In this document: positions 9,558-17,721 of the stretch, one piece after another
Position numbering within the stretch: position 1 is the stretch's first letter
Layout: the number at the start of each line of letters is the position of its first letter
Assembly (NCBI RefSeq): GCF_030813715.1
Contig: NZ_JAUSUZ010000001.1
Coordinates: forward strand, 3,596,001 to 3,660,000
Source: Catenuloplanes indicus
Lineage (GTDB): Bacteria > Actinomycetota > Actinomycetes > Mycobacteriales > Micromonosporaceae
Length of the DNA: 64,000 bases
Direction: 5' to 3'
The notes under the pieces: model-generated
The model's input: only the letters and a program-made list of their open reading frames with translations
Told to the model about the DNA's origin: nothing
The model's database searches: none
Program-made: the position numbers and the translations under genes

Positions 9558-11048
9558 TCAACTCAGCAGAATGCCGTGGTCGACGGCGTCCGTCAGGACC
9601 GCGCCGAGTGAGCGCTGCACGGCCTCGAAGCGCCGGCTGATCTCGCGCAGCAACTCCAGTTCGACACCGCGGATGGCCAGCTGGAGCCACGAGCGGGCCC
9701 GGTTGTTGTCCCGGTTCGCCGGGTGCCGCCAGTACGTGTAGCAGGCGCCGGACAGCCCGATGCCGAGCTCGGGCAGCGGGCGCGGGATCCCGGGCGTCCG
9801 GTATGCCGCCAGCGCCGCGACCGCGCCTTCACCGGCCACGGTGGCGACCCCGCCGGTGTTCGTGACCAGCAGCACCCGCTCCAGATCGCGAGCGGACCGG
9901 TCCTCGGCGAACCCGTCCCGGACCGCCGCGATCACCCGGCGGCGTGCCGCCTCGGTGGCCGGCTCCTCCAGGACCAGCTCCAGCAGGTCATCAATGATCT
10001 TCTCGGCCGCGGCGTCGCACTCGGTCACCGCGGACAGCGACAGCGCGGCCATCTCGCGGTCGAGAGCGGCGGGCAGCCCGGGACAGCCGCTGCCGAACAC
10101 GATCTCCTGCACGCAGCGCAGGTGGATGTTGGCGATCTCGATGGCCAGCCGCTGCCGGACCAGCTGCGTGTTCGTCCGGGTCAGGTCCTCCAGGCGCTCG
10201 GCCCAGCCGGAGCGTTCCGCGTCCGGGGCAACCCGCACGACGCGACCGGAGCCGGGCGGGACCGGCGGGTTGTAGCTGGCCCGCTCCAGACCCTCCAGTC
10301 CGGACCACTCGATCAGCGCCCGGCGCAGGAACGCGGTGTCGGCCACGGCCGGGTCGACCGTGTGCCAGCCGGCGTCCACGGCGGCCGGTACCGCCGCGAT
10401 CACGGCGTCGCGCGCGTCGTTGATGGCGGTCTCGATCGCGCCGTCGCCCCAGGTGCCGTCCGCGGCCGGAGTGAGCGCGAAGAACAGCTCGACGCCGGCC
10501 CGGTGCAGCTCGGTCAGCAGCGCGGCCTCGGCCGGCTCCAGGTCGTGGCCGGCCGAGATCACGTAGAGCACGGCGCCGCCGCGGGTCGCCGCGTCCAGCA
10601 GGATCCGGGTGCCGGCGGCGGAGAGGCGCTCCGCGTCCGGCGTGTCGACCAGCGCGAAGTGGCGCAGCAACGGGTTCGGCAGGGTCAGCTCGATCCGGCG
10701 CGGCGGCCGGGCGCCGGACTCCTCACCCGGCAGTGGCGGCGTGAACGGCTGCGGCTGGCGGTTGCCGGGCACGTAGGCGCAGATGTCCCGGCTGTGCCCG
10801 TACGTCACGACCAGGTAGCTCTCGTCCGGCCGGTCGAGCAGCGGACCGGCCGAGTCGAGCAGCGCGCCCAGCACGCCGCCGCGGCCGCTGTCCCGCGCAC
10901 CGACGATCATCAGTGCGATCGGCTCGTCCGGGACCGGCTCGGTGTGCGCGGCCCGCAGGCGTGACGACCTGCGCTGCCTCGGCGCCGCCGGCGCGGTGTT
11001 CCGCGCCGGGATCGGCCCGTTCTGCTGCGTCGGCCCGCTCTGCTGCAT
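9558..11048 (-). CDS. Divergent dynamin-like/P-loop GTPase-fold protein with degenerate nucleotide motif
   Basis: A 496-residue protein. After a Gln/Pro-rich N-terminus, residues 45-65 read ALMIVGARDSGRGGVLGALL, a P-loop position where the usual GKS/GKT is replaced by GRGG. FALVDTPDAE resembles a G3 switch, and VLYVISAGHDLEPAEAALLTEL with FFALTPAADG resembles a G4 region. The C-terminal half is helical, as in dynamin-family proteins. ATG 11048 has GAGGAG seven bases upstream. It is inserted between clpS and pncB together with the LuxR gene. Nucleotide binding is doubtful without the P-loop lysine; assignment to the dynamin superfamily is inference. Confidence 0.6.
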   Translation of the reverse strand: MQQSGPTQQNGPIPARNTAPAAPRQRRSSRLRAAHTEPVPDEPIALMIVGARDSGRGGVLGALLDSAGPLLDRPDESYLVVTYGHSRDICAYVPGNRQPQPFTPPLPGEESGARPPRRIELTLPNPLLRHFALVDTPDAERLSAAGTRILLDAATRGGAVLYVISAGHDLEPAEAALLTELHRAGVELFFALTPAADGTWGDGAIETAINDARDAVIAAVPAAVDAGWHTVDPAVADTAFLRRALIEWSGLEGLERASYNPPVPPGSGRVVRVAPDAERSGWAERLEDLTRTNTQLVRQRLAIEIANIHLRCVQEIVFGSGCPGLPAALDREMAALSLSAVTECDAAAEKIIDDLLELVLEEPATEAARRRVIAAVRDGFAEDRSARDLERVLLVTNTGGVATVAGEGAVAALAAYRTPGIPRPLPELGIGLSGACYTYWRHPANRDNNRARSWLQLAIRGVELELLREISRRFEAVQRSLGAVLTDAVDHGILLS

Positions 11049-11083
11049 GGTGCGGCTCCTCAACGGATGGTCGCCGGATTCAA

Positions 11084-11137
11084 GGCCGCGGCACGGTGAG
11101 CCTCGCGGCAGGCCGCGGCACGGTGCGCCCCGCGGCT
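11084..11137. repeat. 27-bp tandem duplication
   Basis: Two adjacent 27-bp units, each starting GGCCGCGGCACGGTG and ending in a CGCGGC block, lie in the divergent gap between the GTPase-like and LuxR genes. The units differ at a few positions. Confidence 0.55.
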
Positions 11138-11242
11138 GGGGAAGACGGTACGTGAACACGCGCTTACGCCACAGATCCCGCGGTACTCAATGGACTCGTG
11201 GATCATTACTCAATTCCGCCGTTACGGTAACTGTGCGGAGCC

Positions 11243-13942
11243 GTGCCCGATCTATATGCTGCTCGGGTGCGTCCGTGGAGCTTCGTCGGCCGGACCCAGG
11301 AGTTGCAGCGCCTCGTCGCCGCCGCCACCAGCGGAAGCGAACGCGGCCTCATTTTCAGCGGTAGTGCCGGTATTGGCAAGAGTCGACTTCTCCGCGAGGG
11401 GGTCGACGTCCTTCCGCGCGACGGTTACGCCACCTGGTACGCGTCGGCCAACATCGCCACCGCGGGCCTGCCGTTCGGCGGCCTGGCCCAGGTGCTCCCC
11501 GCCGACCAGCCGGTCGGGCTGTCCCCGGCCGGGCTGCTCCGCTGGGCGATGGACTCGCTGGTCGAGCGCGCGGTCGGCCGCCGGATCGTGCTCGCGATCG
11601 ATGACGCGCACCTGCTCGATCCCACCTCGGCGGCGCTGGTCTACCTGATCGCACGCTCCGGCCACGCCACCGTGCTGGGCACGCTGCGCAGCGGGGAGCC
11701 GGTTCCGCTGCCGATCCGCGCACTGTGGACGGACGACCTGGTGGACCACGCGGAACTGTCGCCGCTGACCATCGCGGACACCACGCACATGCTGGGCGAG
11801 ATGCTCGGCGGCGAGATCGAGTCCGCGTCCGCGGAGCGGCTGTGGCGGATGTGCCTGGGCAACGCGCTGTTCCTGCGCGAGCTGGTGATCGCGGCGCAGG
11901 CCGGCGACGAGATGACGGAGCACTTCGGCGTGTGGCGGTGGACCGGCAAGCTGGAGCTGGCACCGGACCTGACCGACCTGATCGACACCCGGATCGGCCG
12001 GCTCAGCCCGGACGTGCGGACCGCGGTGGAACTGGTCGCGCTCGGCGAGCCGCTCGGCCTGGACCTGCTGACGAGGATAGTGCGGCCCGCCGAGGTGGAG
12101 GTGGCCGAGGAGCGCGGCCTGATCCGGGTCACGTCCGACGACCGGCGGCACAACGTACGACTGGCCCATCCGCTGTACGGCGAGGTGGTCCGCCGGCGCT
12201 GCCCGGTCAGCCGCAGCCGCCGGCTCACCGCGCAGCTCGCGGACGCGGTCGAGGGCGTCGGCGCCCGCCGCCGCGACGACCTGCTCCGGGTCGCGGTGTG
12301 GCGGCTGGACTCCGGCAGCGCGAAGGACCCGGCGCTGCTGCTCGGCGCCGGCATGCAGGCGTACAGCCGGTTCGACGTACCGCTCGCGCTGCGCCTGTCC
12401 AAGGCCGCGGTGGACGCGGGCGGCGGCTTCCCGGCCGCGGAACTGCTGGCCACGCTGCTGATGTTCGCCGACCAGCCGGAGGACGCGCTGCACGTGATCG
12501 AGTCGGTCCGGGACGAGGCGGACACCGACGAGCGGAAGACCCGGTGGTACTCGGCCCACGCGCTGATCTGCTTCTGGGGACTGAGCCGGGAGAAGACGAT
12601 CACGGAGGTGTCCGAGGCGGTCGGCGGGCTGAAGGACGCCAACCACCGCTCCCGGCTGCGCGCGTTCGAGGCGATGATGCGCTTCCACCAGATGGCGCAC
12701 GAGGACGCGCTGAACATCGGCCGTGCCGTGCTGGACCGCCCGGCCACCGACGGGATCAGCCGCGCGCTGGTCTACAGCATGCTCACCCACCTGCGGGCCG
12801 CGCGCGGCGAGCTGGCGGACAGCGACCGGGCCGCGTCCCGGGTGGTCGCGGACCTGGCGTCCTGGCAGACCGAGATGCCGTACATCAAGGTAGCGATGGA
12901 GCTCGGCCGCGGCACCCGGCTGATCCTCGGCGGCGACCTGCGCAGCATCGACGAGATCGTGGCGGACGAGTTCGCCGACCTGGCCGACGCGGGTGAGTTC
13001 CGGCTCGGCTCGGGGTACGTCTCGGTGCTCCGCGCCCAGGCGGCCCGGCTGCGCGGCCAGACCGGTGACGCACTGCGGCACAGTCTCCAGGCCTGCGCGA
13101 TGCTGGCGGCCAGCCGGGTCTTCGCGGGGCTGGCGCACGCGGAACGCGCGATGGCCGCCGCACTGCGCGGCGAGGCGACGCTCGCGGCAGAGGCGATGGC
13201 GGACTCCGACCGCACCCACGGCACCAACATGATCGTGCTCTACCCGTGGCGGGAGCAGGCCCGGGCCTGGACGCTCGCGTCCGCCGGCGACCTGGCCGGT
13301 GCGGTGGACACGCTGCGCCGGCTGGCCGGGCGGCTGCGCGACGACCGGATGGCCGGTCACGAACTGTACGCGCTGCACGACCTGGTCCGGCTCGGCTTCC
13401 CGGCGCTGCCGCTATCCGTGCCGCAAGGCGCCATGGCCACAGCGCCGGAGGTCATCAGCGTCTCGGTCGCGGAACGGCTCGCGGAGCTGGCCCGGCAGGT
13501 CGGCGGCCCGATGCCGTCGCTGTTCTCCCGGCACGCGAAGGCCGCGGCCGGCGAGTCCGAGGCAGAACTGCTCTGGGTCGCGGACCAGTTCGTCCGGCAG
13601 GACTTCCTGCTCTACGCCGCGGAGGCAACCGCGACCGCGGCACGGCTACTGCGCGACCAGCGCTCGCCGCAGACCCAGTTGATCAACACGAGGCTGGCCG
13701 AGCTGAAGCAGCGCTGCCAGCTGATCGACACGCCCGCGCTGCGCGTCGACCGGGTGCGGCTGACCGAGCGCGAACGGCAGGTCGCGGAGCTGGCCGCGAT
13801 GGGCACGCCGAGCAAGGAGATCGCGGAGCAGCTGTTCCTCTCCGCCCGCACGGTGGATAACCACCTGCAGCGCGTCTACGTGAAGCTCGGCGTCACCGGC
13901 CGCGCGGAACTATCGGTCGCGCTTCAATCAATCTCAGAATGA
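11243..13942 (+). CDS. LuxR-family regulator with N-terminal AAA/STAND ATPase domain (LAL type)
   Basis: An 899-residue transcription regulator. Walker A is GSAGIGKS (residues 40-47) and Walker B is IVLAIDDAHLLD (about 113-124). A long helical, TPR-like middle follows, and a LuxR helix-turn-helix ends the protein: LTERERQVAELAAMG, then SKEIAEQLFLSARTVDNHLQ. Size and layout match MalT/LAL-type large ATP-binding regulators. The start is GTG 11243 or GTG 11267. The latter lies nine bases after a TATATG -10-like hexamer, which would make a leaderless transcript. It ends 51 bp before pncB, but no evidence ties it to NAD metabolism. The inducer is unknown. Confidence 0.9.
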   Translation: MPDLYAARVRPWSFVGRTQELQRLVAAATSGSERGLIFSGSAGIGKSRLLREGVDVLPRDGYATWYASANIATAGLPFGGLAQVLPADQPVGLSPAGLLRWAMDSLVERAVGRRIVLAIDDAHLLDPTSAALVYLIARSGHATVLGTLRSGEPVPLPIRALWTDDLVDHAELSPLTIADTTHMLGEMLGGEIESASAERLWRMCLGNALFLRELVIAAQAGDEMTEHFGVWRWTGKLELAPDLTDLIDTRIGRLSPDVRTAVELVALGEPLGLDLLTRIVRPAEVEVAEERGLIRVTSDDRRHNVRLAHPLYGEVVRRRCPVSRSRRLTAQLADAVEGVGARRRDDLLRVAVWRLDSGSAKDPALLLGAGMQAYSRFDVPLALRLSKAAVDAGGGFPAAELLATLLMFADQPEDALHVIESVRDEADTDERKTRWYSAHALICFWGLSREKTITEVSEAVGGLKDANHRSRLRAFEAMMRFHQMAHEDALNIGRAVLDRPATDGISRALVYSMLTHLRAARGELADSDRAASRVVADLASWQTEMPYIKVAMELGRGTRLILGGDLRSIDEIVADEFADLADAGEFRLGSGYVSVLRAQAARLRGQTGDALRHSLQACAMLAASRVFAGLAHAERAMAAALRGEATLAAEAMADSDRTHGTNMIVLYPWREQARAWTLASAGDLAGAVDTLRRLAGRLRDDRMAGHELYALHDLVRLGFPALPLSVPQGAMATAPEVISVSVAERLAELARQVGGPMPSLFSRHAKAAAGESEAELLWVADQFVRQDFLLYAAEATATAARLLRDQRSPQTQLINTRLAELKQRCQLIDTPALRVDRVRLTERERQVAELAAMGTPSKEIAEQLFLSARTVDNHLQRVYVKLGVTGRAELSVALQSISE

Positions 13943-13980
13943 GTTAGACTCCTCACAGCGCTAACCGGGGTCGTTTGGCA

Positions 13981-13993
13981 TACGCTGAACGAC
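13981..13993 (+). promoter_or_regulatory. Candidate leaderless promoter of pncB (-10 hexamer plus 7-nt gap)
   Basis: TACGCT (TANNNT) at 13981-13986 is followed by exactly seven bases and then the GTG of pncB, with no ribosome-binding site. This is the common actinobacterial geometry for a transcript that begins at its start codon. No convincing -35 element is seen. Confidence 0.5.
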
Positions 13994-15277
13994 GTGACTG
14001 ATACCACCTCGCTGCTGACCGATCACTACGAGCTGACGATGATCAGCGCGGCCCTGAGCGACGGCACCGCCGATCGTCAGTGCGTGTTCGAGGTCTTCGC
14101 GAGGCGGTTACCGACCGGCCGGCGCTACGGCGTGGTCGCCGGCACCACCCGCCTGATCGAGATGATCAAGAACTTCCGCTTCGACCCGGAGGAGATCGCG
14201 TTCCTCCGCCGGACGAACGTGGTCGACGAGGCAACCGCCTCGTGGCTCGCGGCCTACGAGTTCAAGGGCGACATCGACGGGTACGCGGAGGGTGAGCTCT
14301 TCTTCCCCGGCTCGCCGATCCTGACCGTGGCCGGCACGTTCGCCGAGTGCGTGGTGCTGGAGACGCTGATCCTGTCCGTGCTCAACCACGACTGCGCGAT
14401 CGCGGCCGCGGCCACCCGCATGGTCACCGCGGCCCGCGGCCGGAGCGTGATCGAGATGGGCTCGCGGCGCACGCACGAGGAGGCGGCCACCGCGGCGGCC
14501 CGCGCGGCGTACCTGGCCGGCTTCACCGCCACCTCCAACCTCGCGGCCGGGCTGCGCTACGGCGTGCCGACCGCGGGCACCTCCGCACACGCGTTCACGC
14601 TGCTGCACGACGACGAGCCGGCGGCGTTCGCGTCGCAGGTCAAGGCGCTCGGCACCGGCACCACGCTGCTGGTCGACACGTACGACATCAGTCAGGGCAT
14701 CCGCAACGCGATCCAGGCCGCCGGCACCGAGCTGCGCGCGGTCCGGATCGACTCCGGCGACCTGTCCGTGCTCGCTCAGCAGTCCCGCGAACTGCTCGAC
14801 TCGCTCGGCGCCACGGAAACCAAGATCGTCGTCTCCGGCGACCTGGACGAGTACGCGATCGCCGCGCTCGCGGCCGAGCCGGTCGACATCTACGGCGCCG
14901 GCACCTCCGTCGTCACCGGCTCCGGCGCACCCACCGCCGGCCTGGTCTACAAGCTGGTCGAGGTCGAGGGCCGCCCGGTCGTCAAACGCTCGGAGAACAA
15001 GCGCACGGTCGGTGGCCGCAAGACCGCGGTCCGCCGCCACAAGCCCACCGGCACCGCCACCGAGGAGATCGTCGTCTCCCAGGGCGTTCCGGACCACCTG
15101 CCCAACGACCGCCTGCTCCAGCACTCCTACGTGGCGAACGGCGAGTTCCTGGACGTACCGTCGCTGACCGACGCGCGCGAGCACCTCCGGCAGTGCCTGA
15201 TCTCCATCCCCTGGGAGGGCCTCAAGCTCTCCGCCGGCGACCCCGCGATCCCGGTCGTCATGGTCTCGGCCACCTGA
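13994..15277 (+). CDS. pncB: Nicotinate phosphoribosyltransferase
   Basis: A 427-residue enzyme that condenses nicotinate with PRPP (with ATP) to nicotinate mononucleotide in NAD salvage. Family blocks include SLLTDHYELTMI at the N-terminus, VFEVFARRLPTGRRYGVVAG, FPGSPILTVAGTFAECVVLE, the SRRTHEEAA active-site region, VRIDSGDL, and the C-terminal KRSENKRTVGGRK stretch. The GTG start lacks a Shine-Dalgarno sequence. A copy of the dispersed repeat separates it from pncA, the preceding step of the same salvage route. Confidence 0.95.
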   Translation: MTDTTSLLTDHYELTMISAALSDGTADRQCVFEVFARRLPTGRRYGVVAGTTRLIEMIKNFRFDPEEIAFLRRTNVVDEATASWLAAYEFKGDIDGYAEGELFFPGSPILTVAGTFAECVVLETLILSVLNHDCAIAAAATRMVTAARGRSVIEMGSRRTHEEAATAAARAAYLAGFTATSNLAAGLRYGVPTAGTSAHAFTLLHDDEPAAFASQVKALGTGTTLLVDTYDISQGIRNAIQAAGTELRAVRIDSGDLSVLAQQSRELLDSLGATETKIVVSGDLDEYAIAALAAEPVDIYGAGTSVVTGSGAPTAGLVYKLVEVEGRPVVKRSENKRTVGGRKTAVRRHKPTGTATEEIVVSQGVPDHLPNDRLLQHSYVANGEFLDVPSLTDAREHLRQCLISIPWEGLKLSAGDPAIPVVMVSAT

Positions 15278-15312
15278 CCCCACCCGATCCTGAAGATCAA
15301 AACCATGAGGCC

Positions 15313-15385
15313 CTTCTTCCCGCTCCCGGCGTGGCCACTTCCCGCATGCTCCCGCGGGCACCGGTCGTCGCTGGCGCTCCTCCCT
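15313..15385 (+). repeat. Dispersed 3'-end intergenic repeat, copy B
   Basis: The longest forward copy, lying 35 bp after the pncB stop: TTCCCGCTCCCGGCGTGG, then CCCGCATGCTCCCGCGGGCA, then CCGGTCGTCGCTGGCGCTCC and TCC. Like copy A, it is preceded by a GAAGATCAA segment. Confidence 0.75.
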
Positions 15386-15435
15386 GCACGCCAGGTGGGC
15401 GGCCGGCCAAAACCCATTTCACGAAAAGGTGTGTC

Positions 15436-16011
15436 ATGTCCCGTGCTCTGATCATCGTCGACGTGCAGAACGACTTCTGCGAGGGCGGCTCGCTCGCCGT
15501 GAACGGTGGCGCCGGGGTGGCCGCGGCCATCTCCGAGGCGCTGGCCGGTGGCGGGTGGGATCACGTGGTGGCGACGAAGGACTATCACATCGACCCGGGG
15601 GCGCACTTCTCCGCGCAGCCGGACTTCGTCGACTCGTGGCCGGTTCACTGCGTGGTCGGCACGGACGGCTCGGAGTTCCATCCGGCGCTGGACACCTCGC
15701 GCGTCGAGGCGGTGTTCCACAAGGGGCAGCGAGCGGCGGCGTACTCCGGGTTCGAGGGGGCCACGCCGGACGGGGCCACGCTCGCCGACTGGCTGCGTGA
15801 GCGGGACGTGACCGCGGTGGACGTGGTCGGCATCGCCACCGATCACTGCGTGCGAGCCACGGCGCTGGACGCGGCCGCGGCCGGCTTCGACACGACCGTG
15901 CTGCTCGGGCTGACCGCGGGCGTAGCACCCGCAACCACGGAGAGCGCGCTGGCTCAGCTCACCGAGGCGTCCGTCACGCTGAACGGAAAACCAGTGGTAA
16001 TCCCCGCGTAA
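15436..16011 (+). CDS. pncA: Nicotinamidase
   Basis: A 191-residue isochorismatase-fold amidase converting nicotinamide to nicotinate, feeding PncB. The catalytic triad can be placed: Asp in VDVQNDFCEGG, Lys in FHKGQ, Cys in IATDHCVRAT. Metal-binding residues are in KDYHIDPGAHFS. Length is normal. ATG 15436 follows an AAAGGTG-like ribosome site. It is the second NAD-salvage gene after pncB, and the MFS gene begins 19 bp downstream, suggesting co-transcription. Confidence 0.95.
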   Translation: MSRALIIVDVQNDFCEGGSLAVNGGAGVAAAISEALAGGGWDHVVATKDYHIDPGAHFSAQPDFVDSWPVHCVVGTDGSEFHPALDTSRVEAVFHKGQRAAAYSGFEGATPDGATLADWLRERDVTAVDVVGIATDHCVRATALDAAAAGFDTTVLLGLTAGVAPATTESALAQLTEASVTLNGKPVVIPA

Positions 16012-16030
16012 CAGGCGCGAGCATGGCCGC

Positions 16031-17260
16031 ATGGGTCTCCGGGCGTACGGCAGTGTGTTGCGGGTGCGCGGCGTGGTCGCGCTGCTGCTGATCGGTTTTC
16101 TCGCCCGGATCCCGATCACCGCTACCTCGATGGCGCTGACCCTGCACGTGGTCGACGAGCAGGGCCGGGGGTACGCGGCGGCCGGCCTGGTCGGCGCCGC
16201 GATGACCGTGGGCAGCGCGGTCGGTGCGCCGTGGCTCGGCCGCTGGGCCGATCGCGTCGGGATGCGGCCGGTCATCGTGCTGACCGGCGTGGCCGGCAGC
16301 GCGTTCTGGCTGTTGTCACCGCGGCTGACGTTCGCCTGGCTGCTGGCCGCCGCGGCGCTCGGTGGTCTGCTCACGCTGCCCGCGTTCTCGATCGTCCGGC
16401 AGGCGCTGACCGCGATGGTGCCGGAGGAGCAGCGGCGGCAGGCGTTCTCGCTGGACGCAATGACGGTCGAGCTCTCCTACATGGCCGGGCCGGCCGGCGC
16501 GGTGCTGCTCGCCACCACGGTCTCACCGACCGCCGCCATGATCGCGATCGGTGCCGGCCTGGCCGTCTCCGCCGTGCTGCTAGGGCTGCTGAACCCGCCG
16601 GTCCGGGCTGCGCACGAGGCCCCGGCCTCGGACGCACCCGCGGTACCGCGCCGCGCGTGGCTGCGTCCGCCGATGCTGATGGCCTATGCGATCGCGGCCG
16701 CCTCCACGCTCGTGCTGGCCGGCACGGACGTGGCGACCGTGGCCGTGCTCCGCGACGGCGGCGAGGTCGCCTGGACCGGCCTGGTGCTCGGCGTCTGGGC
16801 CGCCGCGTCGCTGGCCGGCGGCTTCGTCTACGGCACGCTCCCCCGTCCCCTGGGCGCGGTCGCGCTGCTCGCCGGGCTCAGCGCGCTCACCGTCCCGGTC
16901 GGCCTGGCCGGTGGCAACTGGTGGCTGCTGGCGCTCGCGCTGATCCCGGCCGGTGCGCTCTGCGCCCCCACGCTCACCGCCACCACCGAACAGGTCAGCG
17001 CGATCGCCCCGGCCTCCGTCCGCGGCGAGGCGCTCGGCCTGCACGGCTCGTCTCTGACCGTCGGCATGGCGATCGGCGCCCCGCTGACCGGCGCGGTGAT
17101 CGACGCGTTCGGCGGCGGCTGGGGCTTCGCCGCGGTCGGCTTCGCGGGCCTGCTGATCGCGCTGGCCGCGCTCCCGGTGGTCCGGCGCACCCGCACCGAC
17201 CCCGCTCTGCCGGTCGAACACGCGGAGACCGCCCCGGCCTCACTGGCCACCAAGGCGTAG
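16031..17260 (+). CDS. MFS transporter, drug-exporter-like
   Basis: A 409-residue polytopic membrane protein with two sets of six hydrophobic segments and a central loop around residues 200-215. The N-terminal half carries an MFS loop motif near residues 70-85 (GRWADRVGMRPV). The closest family appearance is that of actinobacterial MFS proteins annotated as multidrug or metabolite exporters. It follows pncA by 19 bp, so export or import of a nicotinamide-related compound is conceivable, but the sequence gives no substrate. Confidence 0.8.
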   Translation: MGLRAYGSVLRVRGVVALLLIGFLARIPITATSMALTLHVVDEQGRGYAAAGLVGAAMTVGSAVGAPWLGRWADRVGMRPVIVLTGVAGSAFWLLSPRLTFAWLLAAAALGGLLTLPAFSIVRQALTAMVPEEQRRQAFSLDAMTVELSYMAGPAGAVLLATTVSPTAAMIAIGAGLAVSAVLLGLLNPPVRAAHEAPASDAPAVPRRAWLRPPMLMAYAIAAASTLVLAGTDVATVAVLRDGGEVAWTGLVLGVWAAASLAGGFVYGTLPRPLGAVALLAGLSALTVPVGLAGGNWWLLALALIPAGALCAPTLTATTEQVSAIAPASVRGEALGLHGSSLTVGMAIGAPLTGAVIDAFGGGWGFAAVGFAGLLIALAALPVVRRTRTDPALPVEHAETAPASLATKA

Positions 17261-17721
17261 CCGCACGCCCGGCTCACCGGGCACCGCCCGGCGCGGCGGC
17301 ATCGGTCATGTCGGCGACTGTCGCGCTCGGCTTCGGACTTCAACGCGGCAAACCGGACGATCATGCGCAGCGTCATGTACTGGTGCCAGTGCCGACCGCC
17401 GCAATACCGCAAGCCGCAACCCGGAGGCCGCAAGCTGCAAGCCGCGGGCAACAAGCCACGAGCCGGGAACCGCAGGCCGGAAGCCGCAGGCCGCAGGCCG
17501 GAAGCAGGAAGCCCCAGGCCGGAAGCCGGGTATCTCGTCATTCATGCGTCAGGCACGAGTCACGATCCGTGCCTGCGTGCGGCACGTTCGGACAACATCG
17601 ATCCCGGGTGGGGAGCATCACCGCAGCTCGGCGGCGCTGGCGAACGCCGTCGGGTCCCCGGCCGCAGGTCTGCGGTGCCGCCCGCCCGGCCGGACCCGCG
17701 CCCGACGGTCGCCGCGCCGCA
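17261..17721. other. Non-coding gap between MFS and mptB genes
   Basis: The 461 bp between the convergent MFS and mptB genes contain no recognisable gene. The notable content is the heptanucleotide array at 17411-17529. The rest shows no clear terminator or conserved motif. Confidence 0.6.
17411..17529. repeat. Heptanucleotide tandem repeat, about 17 units
   Basis: 119 bp divide exactly into seventeen 7-bp units of consensus A(A/G)GCCG(C/G), for example AAGCCGC, AGGCCGC, AGGCCGG, AAGCTGC, AAGCCAC. Units are degenerate but the phase is kept throughout. Such heptamer arrays are known as STRR elements in cyanobacteria; I know of no named actinobacterial equivalent. Confidence 0.8.

Noticed and set aside
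17411-17529. The heptamer array as a CRISPR
   Set aside because: Units are contiguous 7-mers without spacers and there are no cas genes in the window.
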